64,000 nt of DNA, taken from Methanocorpusculum sp. (lineage in GTDB: Archaea; Halobacteriota; Methanomicrobia; Methanomicrobiales; Methanocorpusculaceae). Below are positions 13,841-23,125 of this stretch, one piece after another (position 1 is the first letter of the stretch; every line of letters begins with the position of its first letter). The notes under the pieces were generated by a model, which was given only the letters and a program-made list of their open reading frames with translations, did not search any database and had not been told where the DNA came from. The DNA lies in contig DALTWK010000004.1 of NCBI GenBank assembly GCA_029987115.1, positions 1 to 64,000 on the forward strand, read 5' to 3'. The position numbers were made by a program, and so were the translations under genes.

Positions 13841-15121
13841 TTATTCGTTCTTCTGTTCCATACGGGCAGCGTTTGCCATCATCAGTTTGATTCTGTTTTC
13901 CTGATTGATTTTGGTTGCTCCCGGGTCATAATCAACTGCCACGATATTGGAAGACGGATAATCATCTTTGAGTTTGCGCATCATGCCTTTGCCGGCAACG
14001 TGGTTCGGCAGACACCCGAACGGCTGGGTACAGACGATGTTGTTGGTGCCGGAGTGAATCAGTTCCAGCATCTCGGCGGTCAGAAGCCAGCCTTCTCCCA
14101 TCTTGTTTCCGCAGCCGAGATAGCCTTTGACCAGTTCCTGCAGTTCGGAGAAGTGACTCATGGCACGGAAGGTGCCGTCCTTTTCGATAACATCAATCAT
14201 AATATCCTGACATTTGATGATGAACCACTGATACACCCACATGGCGCCTTTCTTGATTTTACTGCCGCCGTAGAGATCAACATCCACATACCGGTTGTTT
14301 CCTTTAAAGAGCAGGAAGTCGGTAACACCCGGAACGACCACTTCTGCTCCTTCTTTTAACAGGAACGCTTCAAGGTTGTTGTTGCCGAACGGCGAGTACT
14401 TCACATAGATTTCCCCGACAACACCGACACGCGGTTTGGCAGGACCCGAGCGTTCAATCTTCTTGAAGTCGGAAAGAATCTCTTCCATCAGCCTGCGCAT
14501 CGGACCGAACCAGAGCCCTTCGTTTTTCTGGAAGAGATCGACAATCTTCTCAATCCAGTGGTTCACTAATGCATCGGTCTCGCCGGCATGAACCTCGTAG
14601 GGTTTGCACTGATTTGCAAGATGAACAATCAAGTCGCCGTACATCATCGCAAAGACCGCCTTGCGTGCAAGACCCAAAGTCATCTTGAATCCGGGATTCT
14701 TGTCAAGACCGGAAAGGTTTAGGGAAATAACCGGAATGAACTCCAGATGTGCCCGCTCCAAGGCTTTTCTCAGCAGATGGATGTAGTTCGAGGCACGGCA
14801 TCCTCCTCCCGACTGGGTAATCATCAGAGCAACTTTGTGCGCATCGTAGCGGCCGCTTTCCACCGCTTCAATCAGCTGACCGATGGAAAGAATGGCAGGA
14901 TAGCACATGTCGTTATGCACATACTTCAGACCGGTCTCAATGACCTTCTTGGACTGGTTTGTCTGCAGCTCCACATGGTACCCGCCTTCGATTTCCATCA
15001 GCTTGATCAGCATTGCCGCGGTAACCGGAAGAATCTCCGGAGCGATAATCGTATACTCCTTTGCCATCTCTTTGGTAAACAGCAGTCTTCCGGTTTTCTT
15101 GTCGTACTTTAACTCCGCCAT
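13841..15121 (-). CDS. 2-hydroxyacyl-CoA dehydratase-like (double-cubane type) subunit
   Basis: 426 residues. Features of the 2-hydroxyglutaryl-CoA dehydratase/benzoyl-CoA reductase family: conserved cysteine segments NDMCYPAILSIGQ, SGGGCRASNY and CTQPFGCLPNH, with ALNLSGL-type and VDYDPGATK motifs near the C-terminus. The family holds Fe-S clusters and takes low-potential electrons from an ATP-driven activator. In many bacteria this part is fused to the activator encoded at 15124; here they are separate, two bases apart and in the same order. Recently described double-cubane-cluster proteins reduce small molecules, so the real substrate is open. Cytoplasmic. Confidence 0.75.
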   Translation of the reverse strand: MAELKYDKKTGRLLFTKEMAKEYTIIAPEILPVTAAMLIKLMEIEGGYHVELQTNQSKKVIETGLKYVHNDMCYPAILSIGQLIEAVESGRYDAHKVALMITQSGGGCRASNYIHLLRKALERAHLEFIPVISLNLSGLDKNPGFKMTLGLARKAVFAMMYGDLIVHLANQCKPYEVHAGETDALVNHWIEKIVDLFQKNEGLWFGPMRRLMEEILSDFKKIERSGPAKPRVGVVGEIYVKYSPFGNNNLEAFLLKEGAEVVVPGVTDFLLFKGNNRYVDVDLYGGSKIKKGAMWVYQWFIIKCQDIMIDVIEKDGTFRAMSHFSELQELVKGYLGCGNKMGEGWLLTAEMLELIHSGTNNIVCTQPFGCLPNHVAGKGMMRKLKDDYPSSNIVAVDYDPGATKINQENRIKLMMANAARMEQKNE

Positions 15122-15123
15122 CT

Positions 15124-18087
15124 TCAGAATCCTCCCCGCTCGCGTGCTTCCACCGCCGCCATCAGCGACCGCAGACGGATGGTGATTGCGCCGAGATTGC
15201 TGATTTCATCAATCTTGATCTGGGTGTAGATTTTTCCGCCATTTTCCAGAACCTCACGCACTTCATCGGTGGTCACCGCATCGGTTCCGCAGCCGAACGA
15301 GACCAGCTGCATCAGCTGCATATCCGGCTGGGTTACCACATAATGAGCCGCCGCATACAGACGGGAATGGTACGTCCACTGGTTCAGGATACGCTGAGGA
15401 GCTTTTTCCACCAGATGAGACACGGCATCTTCGGTAATCAGAACGAAACCGTAGGATACGGCAAGTTCGTCGATGCCGTGACCGATTTCCGGATCGATAT
15501 GGTACGGCCGACCGGCCATGACGAGAATCTTGTTTCCGTGTTCACGGGCGTAGGCGATGTATTCGGCTCCTTTTGCACGTACTTCTTCTTTGTATGCCTC
15601 GTATTCTGCATACGCAGCCTTCACCGCACGTTTTACTTCGGATGCCGGGATGCCGAATTCTTCCCCGAAGTACGTCACCGCACGTTTCCGGAAGTCTTTG
15701 GGGCGGTGCAGACCGAAGTACGGATAGAGATAGCGGACCTTTTTCAGTTCACGGACGTTGGCTGCAATCAGTTCCGGATAGTAGGCAACCACCGGACAGT
15801 TGAAGTTCTTGTCCCCGAGCTTCTCGTCGAAGTTGTACGGCATGCAGGGATAGAAGATGGTGTCAACTTTCTGGTGGACAAGATTCAGGATGTGGCCGTG
15901 CATCAGTTTTGCCGGATAGCAGACGGTATCGGACGGAATAGTATACTGTCCGGTACGGTAGACGGCACGCGAAGATTCAGGCGATAAAACGACACGGAAG
16001 CCGAGCGTGGTGAAGAATGCATGCCAGAACGGCAGATTCTCATACATATTCAGACCGAACGGAATGCCGATGGTTCCCCGCGGAGCATTTTCCAGCGGCT
16101 GGTAGGATAAGAGTTTTTCATATTTCCAGCGGGCAAGATTCGGCAGCTGGGATTTCTCTTTTCCCAGCGGTCTGCTGCACCGGTTTCCGGAAACATAGCG
16201 TCTGCCGTTGTCGAACGTGTTGACCGTCAGACTGCAGTGATTCGTACAGAGCTTGCAGGTAATCGGTTTTGCCTTGTGCACAAACTCTTCCAGCTGCGCC
16301 TCGGTAAGAATAGATGAAGAAGTCAGGTTCAGGTCTCGGGCATACAGTGCGGCGCCGTATGCTCCGGAGATGCCCGCTATCGTCGGACGCGTCACATTGC
16401 GTTTCAGTTCCTGTTCAAATGCACGCAGAACGGCATCGTTCTTGAACGTTCCTCCCTGCACGACAATATGCTTGCCAAGGTCGTCGGCACTGGCTGCACG
16501 GATAACTTTGTACACCGCATTTTTCACAATGCTGATGGAAAGACCCGCTGAGATGTCAGCGACCGATGCACCGTCACGCTGCGCCTGTTTCACCGACGAG
16601 TTCATGAACACCGTACAGCGGGAACCGAGATTGACCGGGTGGCGGACAAAGAGACCAAGCTTTGAGAACTCCTCAATCTCATAGCCTAAAGCACGGGCAA
16701 ATGTTTCAATGAAGGAACCGCAGCCGGAGGAACATGCCTCGTTTAAGAAGATGCTGTCGACAACGCCGTTGCGGATCTTGAAACACTTCATGTCCTGACC
16801 GCCGATATCGATGATGAAATCGACATCCGGGTTGAAGTGGTACGCTGCACGGAAATGAGCGACCGTCTCAACCAGACCGGAATCCAGGTTGAATGCGTTT
16901 TTAATCAGCTGTTCGCCGTACCCGGTAACTGCAGCGCCGCAGATTCTTATCCGGTCGCCTGCAGCGGCATAGATTTTCTTGAGTTCTTCAAAGACAATCT
17001 GCACCGGATTTCCGCGGTTGGAGCCGTAGTAGGTGAAAAGAATTCCGTTGTTTTCGTCAATCAGCACAATCTTTGTCGTCGTACTTCCGGCATCGATACC
17101 GAGCCAGGCATTGCCCCGGTAGGTGCTGATATCAGTCATCTCCGGAGCATTCGAGTTGTGACGCTTGCAGAACGCTTCGTATTCCGCTTCGTTTTCAAAC
17201 AGCGGCTGCATCGAGTCGGTTGTCGTCGCATCGGAAACCGATTCGCGGATGCGTCTGCAAACCTCTTCAAAGGAAAAGACCGGGTATCCTGCGGTGGAAA
17301 GAGCAGCACCCAGAGCTGCAAAACAGTCACCGTTTTCCGGGAAGATGGCATGATTGTCGTCCAGATTCAGGGTCTCTTTAAACCGGGCGCGAAGACCGGA
17401 ATAGTAATAGAGCGGACCCCCAAGGAAAACAATGGTTTTTCCCAGAGCCCTGCCCTGCGTCAGACCGGCAATGGTCTGATCGACGACTGCCTGATAGATG
17501 GAGGCTGCAACATCCTCCTTTCGTCCTCCCTGGTTTAAGATCGGCTGAATATCCGTCTTTGCAAACACACCGCACCGTGAGGCAATCGGGTAAATCTTCT
17601 CGTATCCTGCAGACAACCGATCCAGTTCCTGCACAGATACATTGAGAAGCGTCGCCATCTGATCGATGAAGGCACCTGTTCCCCCGGCACAGGAACCGTT
17701 CATGCGTTCTTCAAGAGATCCCTGGAAGAAGATAATCTTCGCATCTTCTCCGCCAAGTTCGATAACAGAATCCGTCTCCGGAATATAGGTCTCGACCGCT
17801 TTTGCAGTAGCAAACACTTCCTGAATAAACGGAATGTCGGCTGATTTCGAGACGCCGAGACCGGCAGAACCGGTTATGAGCAGCTGAATATTCTTTCCGG
17901 AAAGAATCGAAGACGCAGCAGATAGGCTTTCTACGGTTTTTTCACGCACCTTCGAGAAATGCCGTTCATAGGAGCGGAAGATAATCGTATCCGCCGCATC
18001 CAATACGATGACTTTCACGGTGGTTGAACCGATATCGATTCCTATCCGATAATCGGGTTTAAGGGGTGTTGCAGTAGTTTCCACCAT
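15124..18087 (-). CDS. Dehydratase activator with two BadF/BcrA-type ATPase domains
   Basis: 987 residues. Two copies of the actin-fold activase: the first opens YRIGIDIGSTTVKVIVLD with ELGGEDAKIIFF and SCAGGTGAFIDQ; the second opens NAWLGIDAGSTTTKIVLID with DIGGQDMKCFKI and ACSSGCGSFIE. The Cys in each SC..G.G motif carries a bridging [4Fe-4S] in the dimeric relatives. The C-terminal third (DUF2229-like) has CTNHCSLTVNTFDNGRRY and SGNRCSRPLGKE plus TVCYPAKLMHGH. ATP hydrolysis drives one electron into the partner at 13841. A MarR gene lies upstream on the same strand, with a palindrome before this gene (18122-18140). Substrate not deducible. Confidence 0.8.
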   Translation of the reverse strand: MVETTATPLKPDYRIGIDIGSTTVKVIVLDAADTIIFRSYERHFSKVREKTVESLSAASSILSGKNIQLLITGSAGLGVSKSADIPFIQEVFATAKAVETYIPETDSVIELGGEDAKIIFFQGSLEERMNGSCAGGTGAFIDQMATLLNVSVQELDRLSAGYEKIYPIASRCGVFAKTDIQPILNQGGRKEDVAASIYQAVVDQTIAGLTQGRALGKTIVFLGGPLYYYSGLRARFKETLNLDDNHAIFPENGDCFAALGAALSTAGYPVFSFEEVCRRIRESVSDATTTDSMQPLFENEAEYEAFCKRHNSNAPEMTDISTYRGNAWLGIDAGSTTTKIVLIDENNGILFTYYGSNRGNPVQIVFEELKKIYAAAGDRIRICGAAVTGYGEQLIKNAFNLDSGLVETVAHFRAAYHFNPDVDFIIDIGGQDMKCFKIRNGVVDSIFLNEACSSGCGSFIETFARALGYEIEEFSKLGLFVRHPVNLGSRCTVFMNSSVKQAQRDGASVADISAGLSISIVKNAVYKVIRAASADDLGKHIVVQGGTFKNDAVLRAFEQELKRNVTRPTIAGISGAYGAALYARDLNLTSSSILTEAQLEEFVHKAKPITCKLCTNHCSLTVNTFDNGRRYVSGNRCSRPLGKEKSQLPNLARWKYEKLLSYQPLENAPRGTIGIPFGLNMYENLPFWHAFFTTLGFRVVLSPESSRAVYRTGQYTIPSDTVCYPAKLMHGHILNLVHQKVDTIFYPCMPYNFDEKLGDKNFNCPVVAYYPELIAANVRELKKVRYLYPYFGLHRPKDFRKRAVTYFGEEFGIPASEVKRAVKAAYAEYEAYKEEVRAKGAEYIAYAREHGNKILVMAGRPYHIDPEIGHGIDELAVSYGFVLITEDAVSHLVEKAPQRILNQWTYHSRLYAAAHYVVTQPDMQLMQLVSFGCGTDAVTTDEVREVLENGGKIYTQIKIDEISNLGAITIRLRSLMAAVEARERGGF

Positions 18088-18121
18088 TATTGTGTAATAT
18101 ATGCGATGGGAACAGAGAAAT

Positions 18122-18140
18122 AGTATTCCCTGTGAATACT
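18122..18140. promoter_or_regulatory. Palindromic operator candidate for the MarR regulator
   Basis: AGTATTC-cctgt-GAATACT is a perfect 7-bp inverted repeat 35-53 bases before the activator start (18087), just upstream of a TATA-like GCATATATTA (about 18097-18106 on the minus strand). A MarR-family gene lies immediately upstream. A looser TATTC...ATACT pair, with different spacing, occurs at the MarR gene's own start (18623-18641). Confidence 0.6.
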
Positions 18141-18159
18141 CACTGACTATCAGGGAACG

Positions 18160-18621
18160 TTATTTCATCAGATTGCGTTTCATCTTCTCAACAACGCGTC
18201 GGAAAACCAGAAGTTCGTCATCGGAAATTCCGGATACCATGATACGTTTGACGTTGTTGATTTCAGTCGTGACACTGAGAACAAGTTTCCGGCCAAGATC
18301 AGTTATGCAGATACGTTTGAGACGGGCGTCGTACATGACCCGTTCCCGGACAATGAGACCTGCTGCTTCCATATTGTCAAGAATCCCGGAAACCGTGGAC
18401 CGCCGAAGAGACAGATGCTGTTCAATATCTTTCTGAAAAATATCCTTGTCCGCTTCCGAAAGATACGAAAGAATGATTCCCTGACTGGCAGAAAGGGAAG
18501 GGTGTTCCCGGATGACCGGAATCTGACTTATCTTCTGGCGGATATAATGACCAAGAACAACTACTCCGGTCAGAGGAGAATCCGAATCAGCTGTCTTTGT
18601 CTGCGCATCAATCATACCCAA
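18160..18621 (-). CDS. MarR-family transcriptional regulator
   Basis: 153 residues, the normal MarR length. Winged-helix core: LSASQGIILSYLSEA, DIFQKDIEQHLSLRRSTVSGILDNMEAAGLI (recognition helix) and a wing with VMYDARLKRICITDLGRKL. The N- and C-terminal helices form the dimer interface. MarR dimers bind palindromes and release on ligand binding. It is transcribed toward the activator/dehydratase genes, so it probably regulates them through the inverted repeat at 18122-18140. Ligand unknown. Confidence 0.85.
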   Translation of the reverse strand: MGMIDAQTKTADSDSPLTGVVVLGHYIRQKISQIPVIREHPSLSASQGIILSYLSEADKDIFQKDIEQHLSLRRSTVSGILDNMEAAGLIVRERVMYDARLKRICITDLGRKLVLSVTTEINNVKRIMVSGISDDELLVFRRVVEKMKRNLMK

Positions 18622-18660
18622 TAGTATGCTTCCGCAGAATAAAATAGGTTCGTGCCCGAA

Positions 18661-19137
18661 CTATTTCCGCAGAAGATCCATTTCCAAAGCAAGTCTCCAG
18701 ACATTCTTTTTGGAACGGTGACTCTGACCTGCTATCAGCAGCATCCGTTCCTCTTTCCGGATTTCCCGGGAACCTTTGGCAAGATTGTCGGCATGGGCAA
18801 CGATTTTTTCTTCCAGGGACCGCGGAACACAGTCTGCCGGAGGAAGATTCAGCAGAACGCAGTCATCATCAGAAAGTCCCGCACCCGTATGGGTCCGGAT
18901 AATTGAGGTGATTTCAGGAGCAAGATGCAGTTCGGACGAAAGTTCTGCACCGACTCGGGCATGATGAATCGAGTGCGTTTTGGAGCGGCCGAGATCATGG
19001 AGCATGGCGCCGGAATAGACCAGGTCCGAATCGATGGACTCTCCCTGATACCGGACGGCAATTTCTGCCGTTTTTTTACAATGAGCTACAACTCCTTTGT
19101 CGCAGCCGGCGGAAAAAAGAAGGGATTCTTCATTCAT
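18661..19137 (-). CDS. HD-domain phosphohydrolase-like protein
   Basis: 158 residues. Metal-binding HD signature: VVAHCKKTAEIAV (first His), GAMLHDLGRSKTHSIHHARVG (HD), IIRTHTGAG (later His) and VAHADNLA (last Asp). Matches small archaeal HDIG proteins of the TIGR00295 type. It overlaps the end of the TFE gene by four bases and is the last gene of that operon. Likely hydrolyses a nucleotide or phosphodiester; substrate unknown. The active-site set appears complete. Confidence 0.8.
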   Translation of the reverse strand: MNEESLLFSAGCDKGVVAHCKKTAEIAVRYQGESIDSDLVYSGAMLHDLGRSKTHSIHHARVGAELSSELHLAPEITSIIRTHTGAGLSDDDCVLLNLPPADCVPRSLEEKIVAHADNLAKGSREIRKEERMLLIAGQSHRSKKNVWRLALEMDLLRK

Positions 19138-19655
19138 TGCTCTTCGAGAGCTTCAGTAATTGCGTTGATGCGTTTCTCAAGAGCAGCAAGAAGAAGTTCG
19201 TCATCAAAGTGAGCCATATTCTCACCGCATGACGGGCATTTGAAATCCAGGGTCATTGCCTCGGTAAAGGTGACCATCTGACCGCACTCGGGGCACTGGT
19301 AGAAATCATTGTTTCGGTCAAAAGCAAGACGTGCCGAAAGTTTTTCCTTGACCGAGGTCATTTCCGCAGTCAAAACTCCATTCAGATTTTCCATTTTCAT
19401 GGTCCAGAGATAGGTGAGCCAGCCGGTCTCGTTATTTTTGATACGGCGGTATTCTGCAAGACGCTTCTCGTATAGGCTGTATAAAGCGTGGCGAACCGTA
19501 TTCAAGTTGATACCCGTCATTTCGGCAATTTCTTCATCACTGTGTTCCCCGTCAGGGTACTTCTCAATCAGTTCCATTCCTTCCGGACTGACGAGTTTCT
19601 CAAGATATTGATATATTGCCGGATTCTTAAGATCCTGCTTCTTAATTACGGTCAT
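19134..19655 (-). CDS. tfe: Transcription factor E, alpha subunit (TFE)
   Basis: 173 residues. N-terminal winged helix (YPDGEHSDEEIAEMTGINLNTVRHALYSLYE and the RIKNNETGWLTYLW block) and a C-terminal zinc ribbon with CPECGQMV and CPSCGENM. TFE helps RNA polymerase and TBP/TFB open promoters, acting at the polymerase clamp. The length and domain order fit archaeal TFE exactly. It overlaps both neighbours (ATGA-type), placing a general transcription factor in an operon with a tRNA methyltransferase and an ATP-grasp enzyme. Confidence 0.93.
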   Translation of the reverse strand: MTVIKKQDLKNPAIYQYLEKLVSPEGMELIEKYPDGEHSDEEIAEMTGINLNTVRHALYSLYEKRLAEYRRIKNNETGWLTYLWTMKMENLNGVLTAEMTSVKEKLSARLAFDRNNDFYQCPECGQMVTFTEAMTLDFKCPSCGENMAHFDDELLLAALEKRINAITEALEEQ

Positions 19656-20728
19656 TCTTCTATATTTTGGATGGCTAACCTAATATTATTATCCAGCATC
19701 TCTTTTGCCGCTTCAACCGTATCTCCTGACCCGGTTACTGAAAAGAGCACCATGCCCTCTTCGAAGAAGGTTCCGGGATACGGAATATCAGTAATAATAT
19801 CCCGCAGGGAAAGAAGATCGGACTTCAGCGTCATGTCATGCGGAGCAACCAGGATTTTCCGTGCCGTAAACCCGTGAGCCTCAGGAACGGTTTCGGGAAG
19901 GATGCCGTTGCAGGCATTCAGATGAAGCTGGAAAACATTTGTTTTCAGCGTGGATTCCACCGTTTCAAGCGTTCCCTGGAACCGCGGATTGATTTCGATT
20001 GCATAGGCTTCGTCGTCGGTCAGAACGAAATCGATGCCGATACACCCTAAGCATCCGGTAGCCGCAGCAATTTTTTCGGCATACTGCGCCATTTTGCCTG
20101 CCATCGGATGCGGGCAGGGCGTGATAGACCCAGAAAAGGCAAACGCACAGGTGTCTCCGCCGCGGAGAATCTGCTGATTGGTCGTAAGAACAACGGCTTT
20201 TCCGCCAGCAACAAGACAGCAGCAGGAAGCAGGCATCCCTTCGATATACTCCTGCAGCATGAAGGGATCTCCTTCCACAAATTCTTTCCATTCCTCAAGC
20301 TCGGCATCCGAATGCACAATCGCATTGCGCCATCCCCCCGCACCGCCGAGGGTTTTTGCCATGGCTGGATACTGATGAGCACCAAGGCGTTTCGGCACCG
20401 GAACACCGAGCGACTCAAAGAAGTCCTGGGTTGCCGATTTATCCATGAACCGCGTGGCAACAGAAGGAGAAGTTCCAAGACGGTTGGGGAATTCAAGCAG
20501 TTCTGCTCCGGACGTGGTCACAACGTAGTCCGGATGATACTTCGAAAACATCTCTTCAAAGCAGAAGGGAAGTTCCTCAAGCTCGTCAAATGCCATCCGG
20601 TCTTCAGTCACCTCAATCAGATCGGCGTCGCAGAAGTGATCAACTGCATATACGGTAAATCCTGCAGCATACGCTGATGCGGCAACATGCCGTGTGGTAT
20701 ATCCGACAACCAGAACAGACTTACTCAT
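19652..20728 (-). CDS. ATP-grasp carboligase-like protein (COG2232 type)
   Basis: 358 residues. The N-terminal Rossmann-like start [20 protein letters not shown] is followed by an ATP-grasp core: lysine region [18 protein letters not shown], the loop [28 protein letters not shown], and the metal-binding C-terminal motif [25 protein letters not shown] with the E-I-N-P-R signature. Related proteins are annotated as predicted ATP-dependent carboligases. The reaction is presumably ligation of a carboxylate through an acyl-phosphate; the substrate is unknown. Translationally coupled to TFE downstream and Trm56 upstream, so a role in RNA or cofactor modification is only a guess. Confidence 0.75.
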   Translation of the reverse strand: MSKSVLVVGYTTRHVAASAYAAGFTVYAVDHFCDADLIEVTEDRMAFDELEELPFCFEEMFSKYHPDYVVTTSGAELLEFPNRLGTSPSVATRFMDKSATQDFFESLGVPVPKRLGAHQYPAMAKTLGGAGGWRNAIVHSDAELEEWKEFVEGDPFMLQEYIEGMPASCCCLVAGGKAVVLTTNQQILRGGDTCAFAFSGSITPCPHPMAGKMAQYAEKIAAATGCLGCIGIDFVLTDDEAYAIEINPRFQGTLETVESTLKTNVFQLHLNACNGILPETVPEAHGFTARKILVAPHDMTLKSDLLSLRDIITDIPYPGTFFEEGMVLFSVTGSGDTVEAAKEMLDNNIRLAIQNIEE

Positions 20729-21263
20729 GATCGTGCTTTACCGTGGTCTTTCCGACCTTGGTCGGAATAACCTCGATTTCCGGATGATCGAACGAAAGTT
20801 CGAGCTCGTTTCCTTCATAGAGGTGGTCGAGGAAAAGAGCGAGAGCAGAAATCTCCGAATGCGGCTGGTTCGCTACTGCCACATTGTAATCTGCCATCTC
20901 ATACATTTCTCCCGGAACCTTCTCTGCACCGACCACAACCAGAATCTTGTCCTCTTTTCTGATATCGGCGATGGTATCCTGCAGACGGAGACCGTACATC
21001 GTCAGGTGTACAACCTTACCCCCGTCTTTCTTGAACCGGTTGATGAAGGATTTCCATTTCACATCGTTTTCACAGAAATAATCCCCGCCGAAACGGTTAG
21101 CAACATCGGTGATGCTCGCAGCAACTTTGGCATCATCAGCTGCAAGATACATACCGGATGCTCCAAGAGCACGGGAAGAAAGCCCGACGTGGGTAGTAAC
21201 CCGCTGATCCCGTTCCGGACGGTGACCGATACGGAGAATATAGGATACTGGTTTCAGATTCAT
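20721..21263 (-). CDS. trm56: tRNA (cytidine(56)-2'-O)-methyltransferase
   Basis: 180 residues. Archaeal Trm56 signature: [20 protein letters not shown] at the N-terminus, [28 protein letters not shown], and the SPOUT knot region [24 protein letters not shown] with [17 protein letters not shown]. It uses S-adenosylmethionine to methylate the ribose of C56 in the T-loop of tRNAs, a nearly universal archaeal modification. It overlaps the ATP-grasp gene by eight bases. The protein appears complete. Confidence 0.92.
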   Translation of the reverse strand: MNLKPVSYILRIGHRPERDQRVTTHVGLSSRALGASGMYLAADDAKVAASITDVANRFGGDYFCENDVKWKSFINRFKKDGGKVVHLTMYGLRLQDTIADIRKEDKILVVVGAEKVPGEMYEMADYNVAVANQPHSEISALALFLDHLYEGNELELSFDHPEIEVIPTKVGKTTVKHDHE

Positions 21264-21544
21264 TTTTTCACCTTGATTATACCGTCTTCAATATAAATTC
21301 CCAAATCTTCCAGGCCGCTCGTCGCTTCCTTTAACTGACTGGCGAAGAGGAAATCACTGATGGAAAGGGGGAAGACGCAGTCCCCCTTGACGATGACAAG
21401 ATGTTTATCTTCAAGACGGATAAGAGAGTCCAGTACGGTGTCGGTATCCAGTCCGGTCTTTGCGGAAAGTTCGGGAATTGCTACCCCCTCTTCTCCGTCG
21501 GGAACCAGGTGATATATCATCCAGTCGATGTCGTCGTCACTCAT
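21260..21544 (-). CDS. Small winged-helix protein heading the trm56-tfe operon
   Basis: 94 residues. A compact winged helix: [46 protein letters not shown] followed by a beta wing ([11 protein letters not shown]). Overlaps trm56 by four bases. It is conserved in context with TFE operons in methanogens as far as I know, but I do not recognise a named family. Possibly a transcription regulator of the operon or a partner of TFE. Confidence 0.65.
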   Translation of the reverse strand: MSDDDIDWMIYHLVPDGEEGVAIPELSAKTGLDTDTVLDSLIRLEDKHLVIVKGDCVFPLSISDFLFASQLKEATSGLEDLGIYIEDGIIKVKK

Positions 21545-21660
21545 GTTTAAACAAATAGGTTTCCTGTATTCTTAAGGCTACGTATCATTTGGTGAGCGGA
21601 AAGTGCATGACAACCTCAGGAAAGATTGTATTATCCAGGAAAACAGAATTCTAGACACAC

Positions 21661-22071
21661 ATGTTTCGTCCTGAAAATCCAGAACTGGTAGAACTGGCCG
21701 ACCGGCTGTACGAACAGTCCGATGATGATGACCTGAAACTCGCAGAACTCATGCATGAGCTTCCCGAAGAGACAGCTGTTGCTCTCTGCACTTCAAATCT
21801 GACGAATGCCCTGCAGGCCTACCTGTACGCGTTCAACCATGTTCCAGATGACGACATCTATGACATGCTGCTGCTCCAGCCTTCCGTGATGCTGCTTTCC
21901 GGCATCAAAATTGAAACTGTGGAGATGGCATCGCTGGTCTTCGGCTATGACCGGGGAAACAAAACATTCCTGATTGCCGTCCATGACGGGGAAAACCTCG
22001 TGAAAGGATTTGCCGGCGATGATGCCTATGAAAAGGCGAAATCGTGGGCTATAGAACATTACAGCGACTGA
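21661..22071 (+). CDS. Conserved hypothetical acidic protein
   Basis: 136 residues, strongly acidic (many D/E in DRLYEQSDDDDLKLAEL). The N-terminal half is helical; the C-terminal half has alternating strands (ETVEMASLVFGYDRGNKTFLIAVHD). No family recognised and no membrane segment. It starts at ATG 21661 divergently from the trm56 operon and converges with the SWIM protein gene, overlapping it by 13 bases. This overlap suggests either tight packing or that one C-terminus is longer than needed. Confidence 0.6.
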   Translation: MFRPENPELVELADRLYEQSDDDDLKLAELMHELPEETAVALCTSNLTNALQAYLYAFNHVPDDDIYDMLLLQPSVMLLSGIKIETVEMASLVFGYDRGNKTFLIAVHDGENLVKGFAGDDAYEKAKSWAIEHYSD

Positions 22072-22400
22072 GAAGCGTCGTCTTCCTCGTCAACACCTTT
22101 TTTGTAGTACCAGAGATGGTAGCTCTCGTACAGTCCGGCTGCTTCTGCAATCCGCACCGCAAGCGTGTGCCAGCATTCATTCCCGTACCGGACCGCAGGA
22201 CAGCTGCAGAACTCCCCGTCCACACAATACTCGTCGGTATTCCCGACAACAACAAAATAGTCAAGATATTTCTTCACCCTGCCGTCTGCAACCGCCGCAA
22301 CTGCTTCAGCGCCGCGTTTGCCGTAGGTTTCCGTGAAGGCGGCCCTCACTGCATCAGTGATGCCTCCTTCGCGTTTCAGGATGAGAAATGGATTAATCAT
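22059..22400 (-). CDS. SWIM zinc-finger protein
   Basis: 113 residues. The motif CSCPAVRYGNECWHTLAVRIA is a SWIM finger (CxCx(n)CxH) and lies in the middle, with flanking strand YFVVVGNTDEYCVDGEF. SWIM fingers bind nucleic acids or proteins; archaeal stand-alone SWIM proteins are often linked to recombination paralogues. It abuts the NIF3-like gene (one base between), and is probably cotranscribed from it. The C-terminal acidic tail overlaps the convergent gene. Function not established. Confidence 0.8.
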   Translation of the reverse strand: MINPFLILKREGGITDAVRAAFTETYGKRGAEAVAAVADGRVKKYLDYFVVVGNTDEYCVDGEFCSCPAVRYGNECWHTLAVRIAEAAGLYESYHLWYYKKGVDEEDDASQSL

Positions 22401-23123
22401 TTATTCGATTATTGAGGTTTGAGGAACATCCGGGATGAAGGTCCATCCTTCCCGCCGTGCAAGCGCCTCCATTCCCGGCGCCTCAAGCGCATAGTGCGTT
22501 GCTTCAATGCAGGGAATCGGTGATTCAATTGCCATATTGTATTTCAGTTCCGATGCCATGAACGCCTCAGCGCCGAGACTGACAGCTTCGTAGATCAGAT
22601 CCCAGTCGAAAGCCGCACCGCCCGCAACAGCGATACGCCTGACACCGGAGACATCGCCCCAGACACGAAGACCGCAGCCGAGAAGTTTTGCCATCTCGGA
22701 TAAGGAAACCGTCATGGTGCCGACAACCCCGAGAGAGTTCGGCGTCGCATCCATTCGGATGCGGTCTTTGAGTTTCAGGACGTCAGCAAGAGCGTCATTG
22801 ATGCCGCCTGCAGCATGGTCGAAATTCGTGTGCATCGCATAGAGATTCACATCCGCCTTGACAAGCGGACGGAGAATCGCCGCACTGCGTCCGGTTACGC
22901 CGTGCATCGGCGCCCAGAATGCCGGATGGTGAACAACCAAAGCGTCGAATCCTCCTGCCGCCGCCTGTTCTGCAACATACGGCGTTGCATCAAGCGCACA
23001 GGCAACCGTTACAATCTCCTCTTTTCCTTCCGAGAGCAGACCGATGCGTCCAAAGTCAAAGTCTTCTGCCAGTTCCGGCGGAGCAATCGACTCCAGATAT
23101 GCAATAAATTCATGCCGTTTCAT
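22401..23123 (-). CDS. NIF3/DUF34 family metal-binding protein
   Basis: 240 residues. DUF34 hallmarks: GGFDALVVHHPAFW (metal His pair), YAMHTNFDHAAGGINDALAD, and the C-terminal TIGATHYALEAPGMEAL-like HY..E motif with H followed by E. The family binds two metal ions and is sometimes annotated as GTP cyclohydrolase I type 2, without proof; its role is debated. Shorter than bacterial forms because it lacks the inserted PII-like domain. Between an OB-fold membrane protein and the SWIM gene, likely one transcript. Confidence 0.88.
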   Translation of the reverse strand: MKRHEFIAYLESIAPPELAEDFDFGRIGLLSEGKEEIVTVACALDATPYVAEQAAAGGFDALVVHHPAFWAPMHGVTGRSAAILRPLVKADVNLYAMHTNFDHAAGGINDALADVLKLKDRIRMDATPNSLGVVGTMTVSLSEMAKLLGCGLRVWGDVSGVRRIAVAGGAAFDWDLIYEAVSLGAEAFMASELKYNMAIESPIPCIEATHYALEAPGMEALARREGWTFIPDVPQTSIIE

Positions 23124-23125
23124 AT

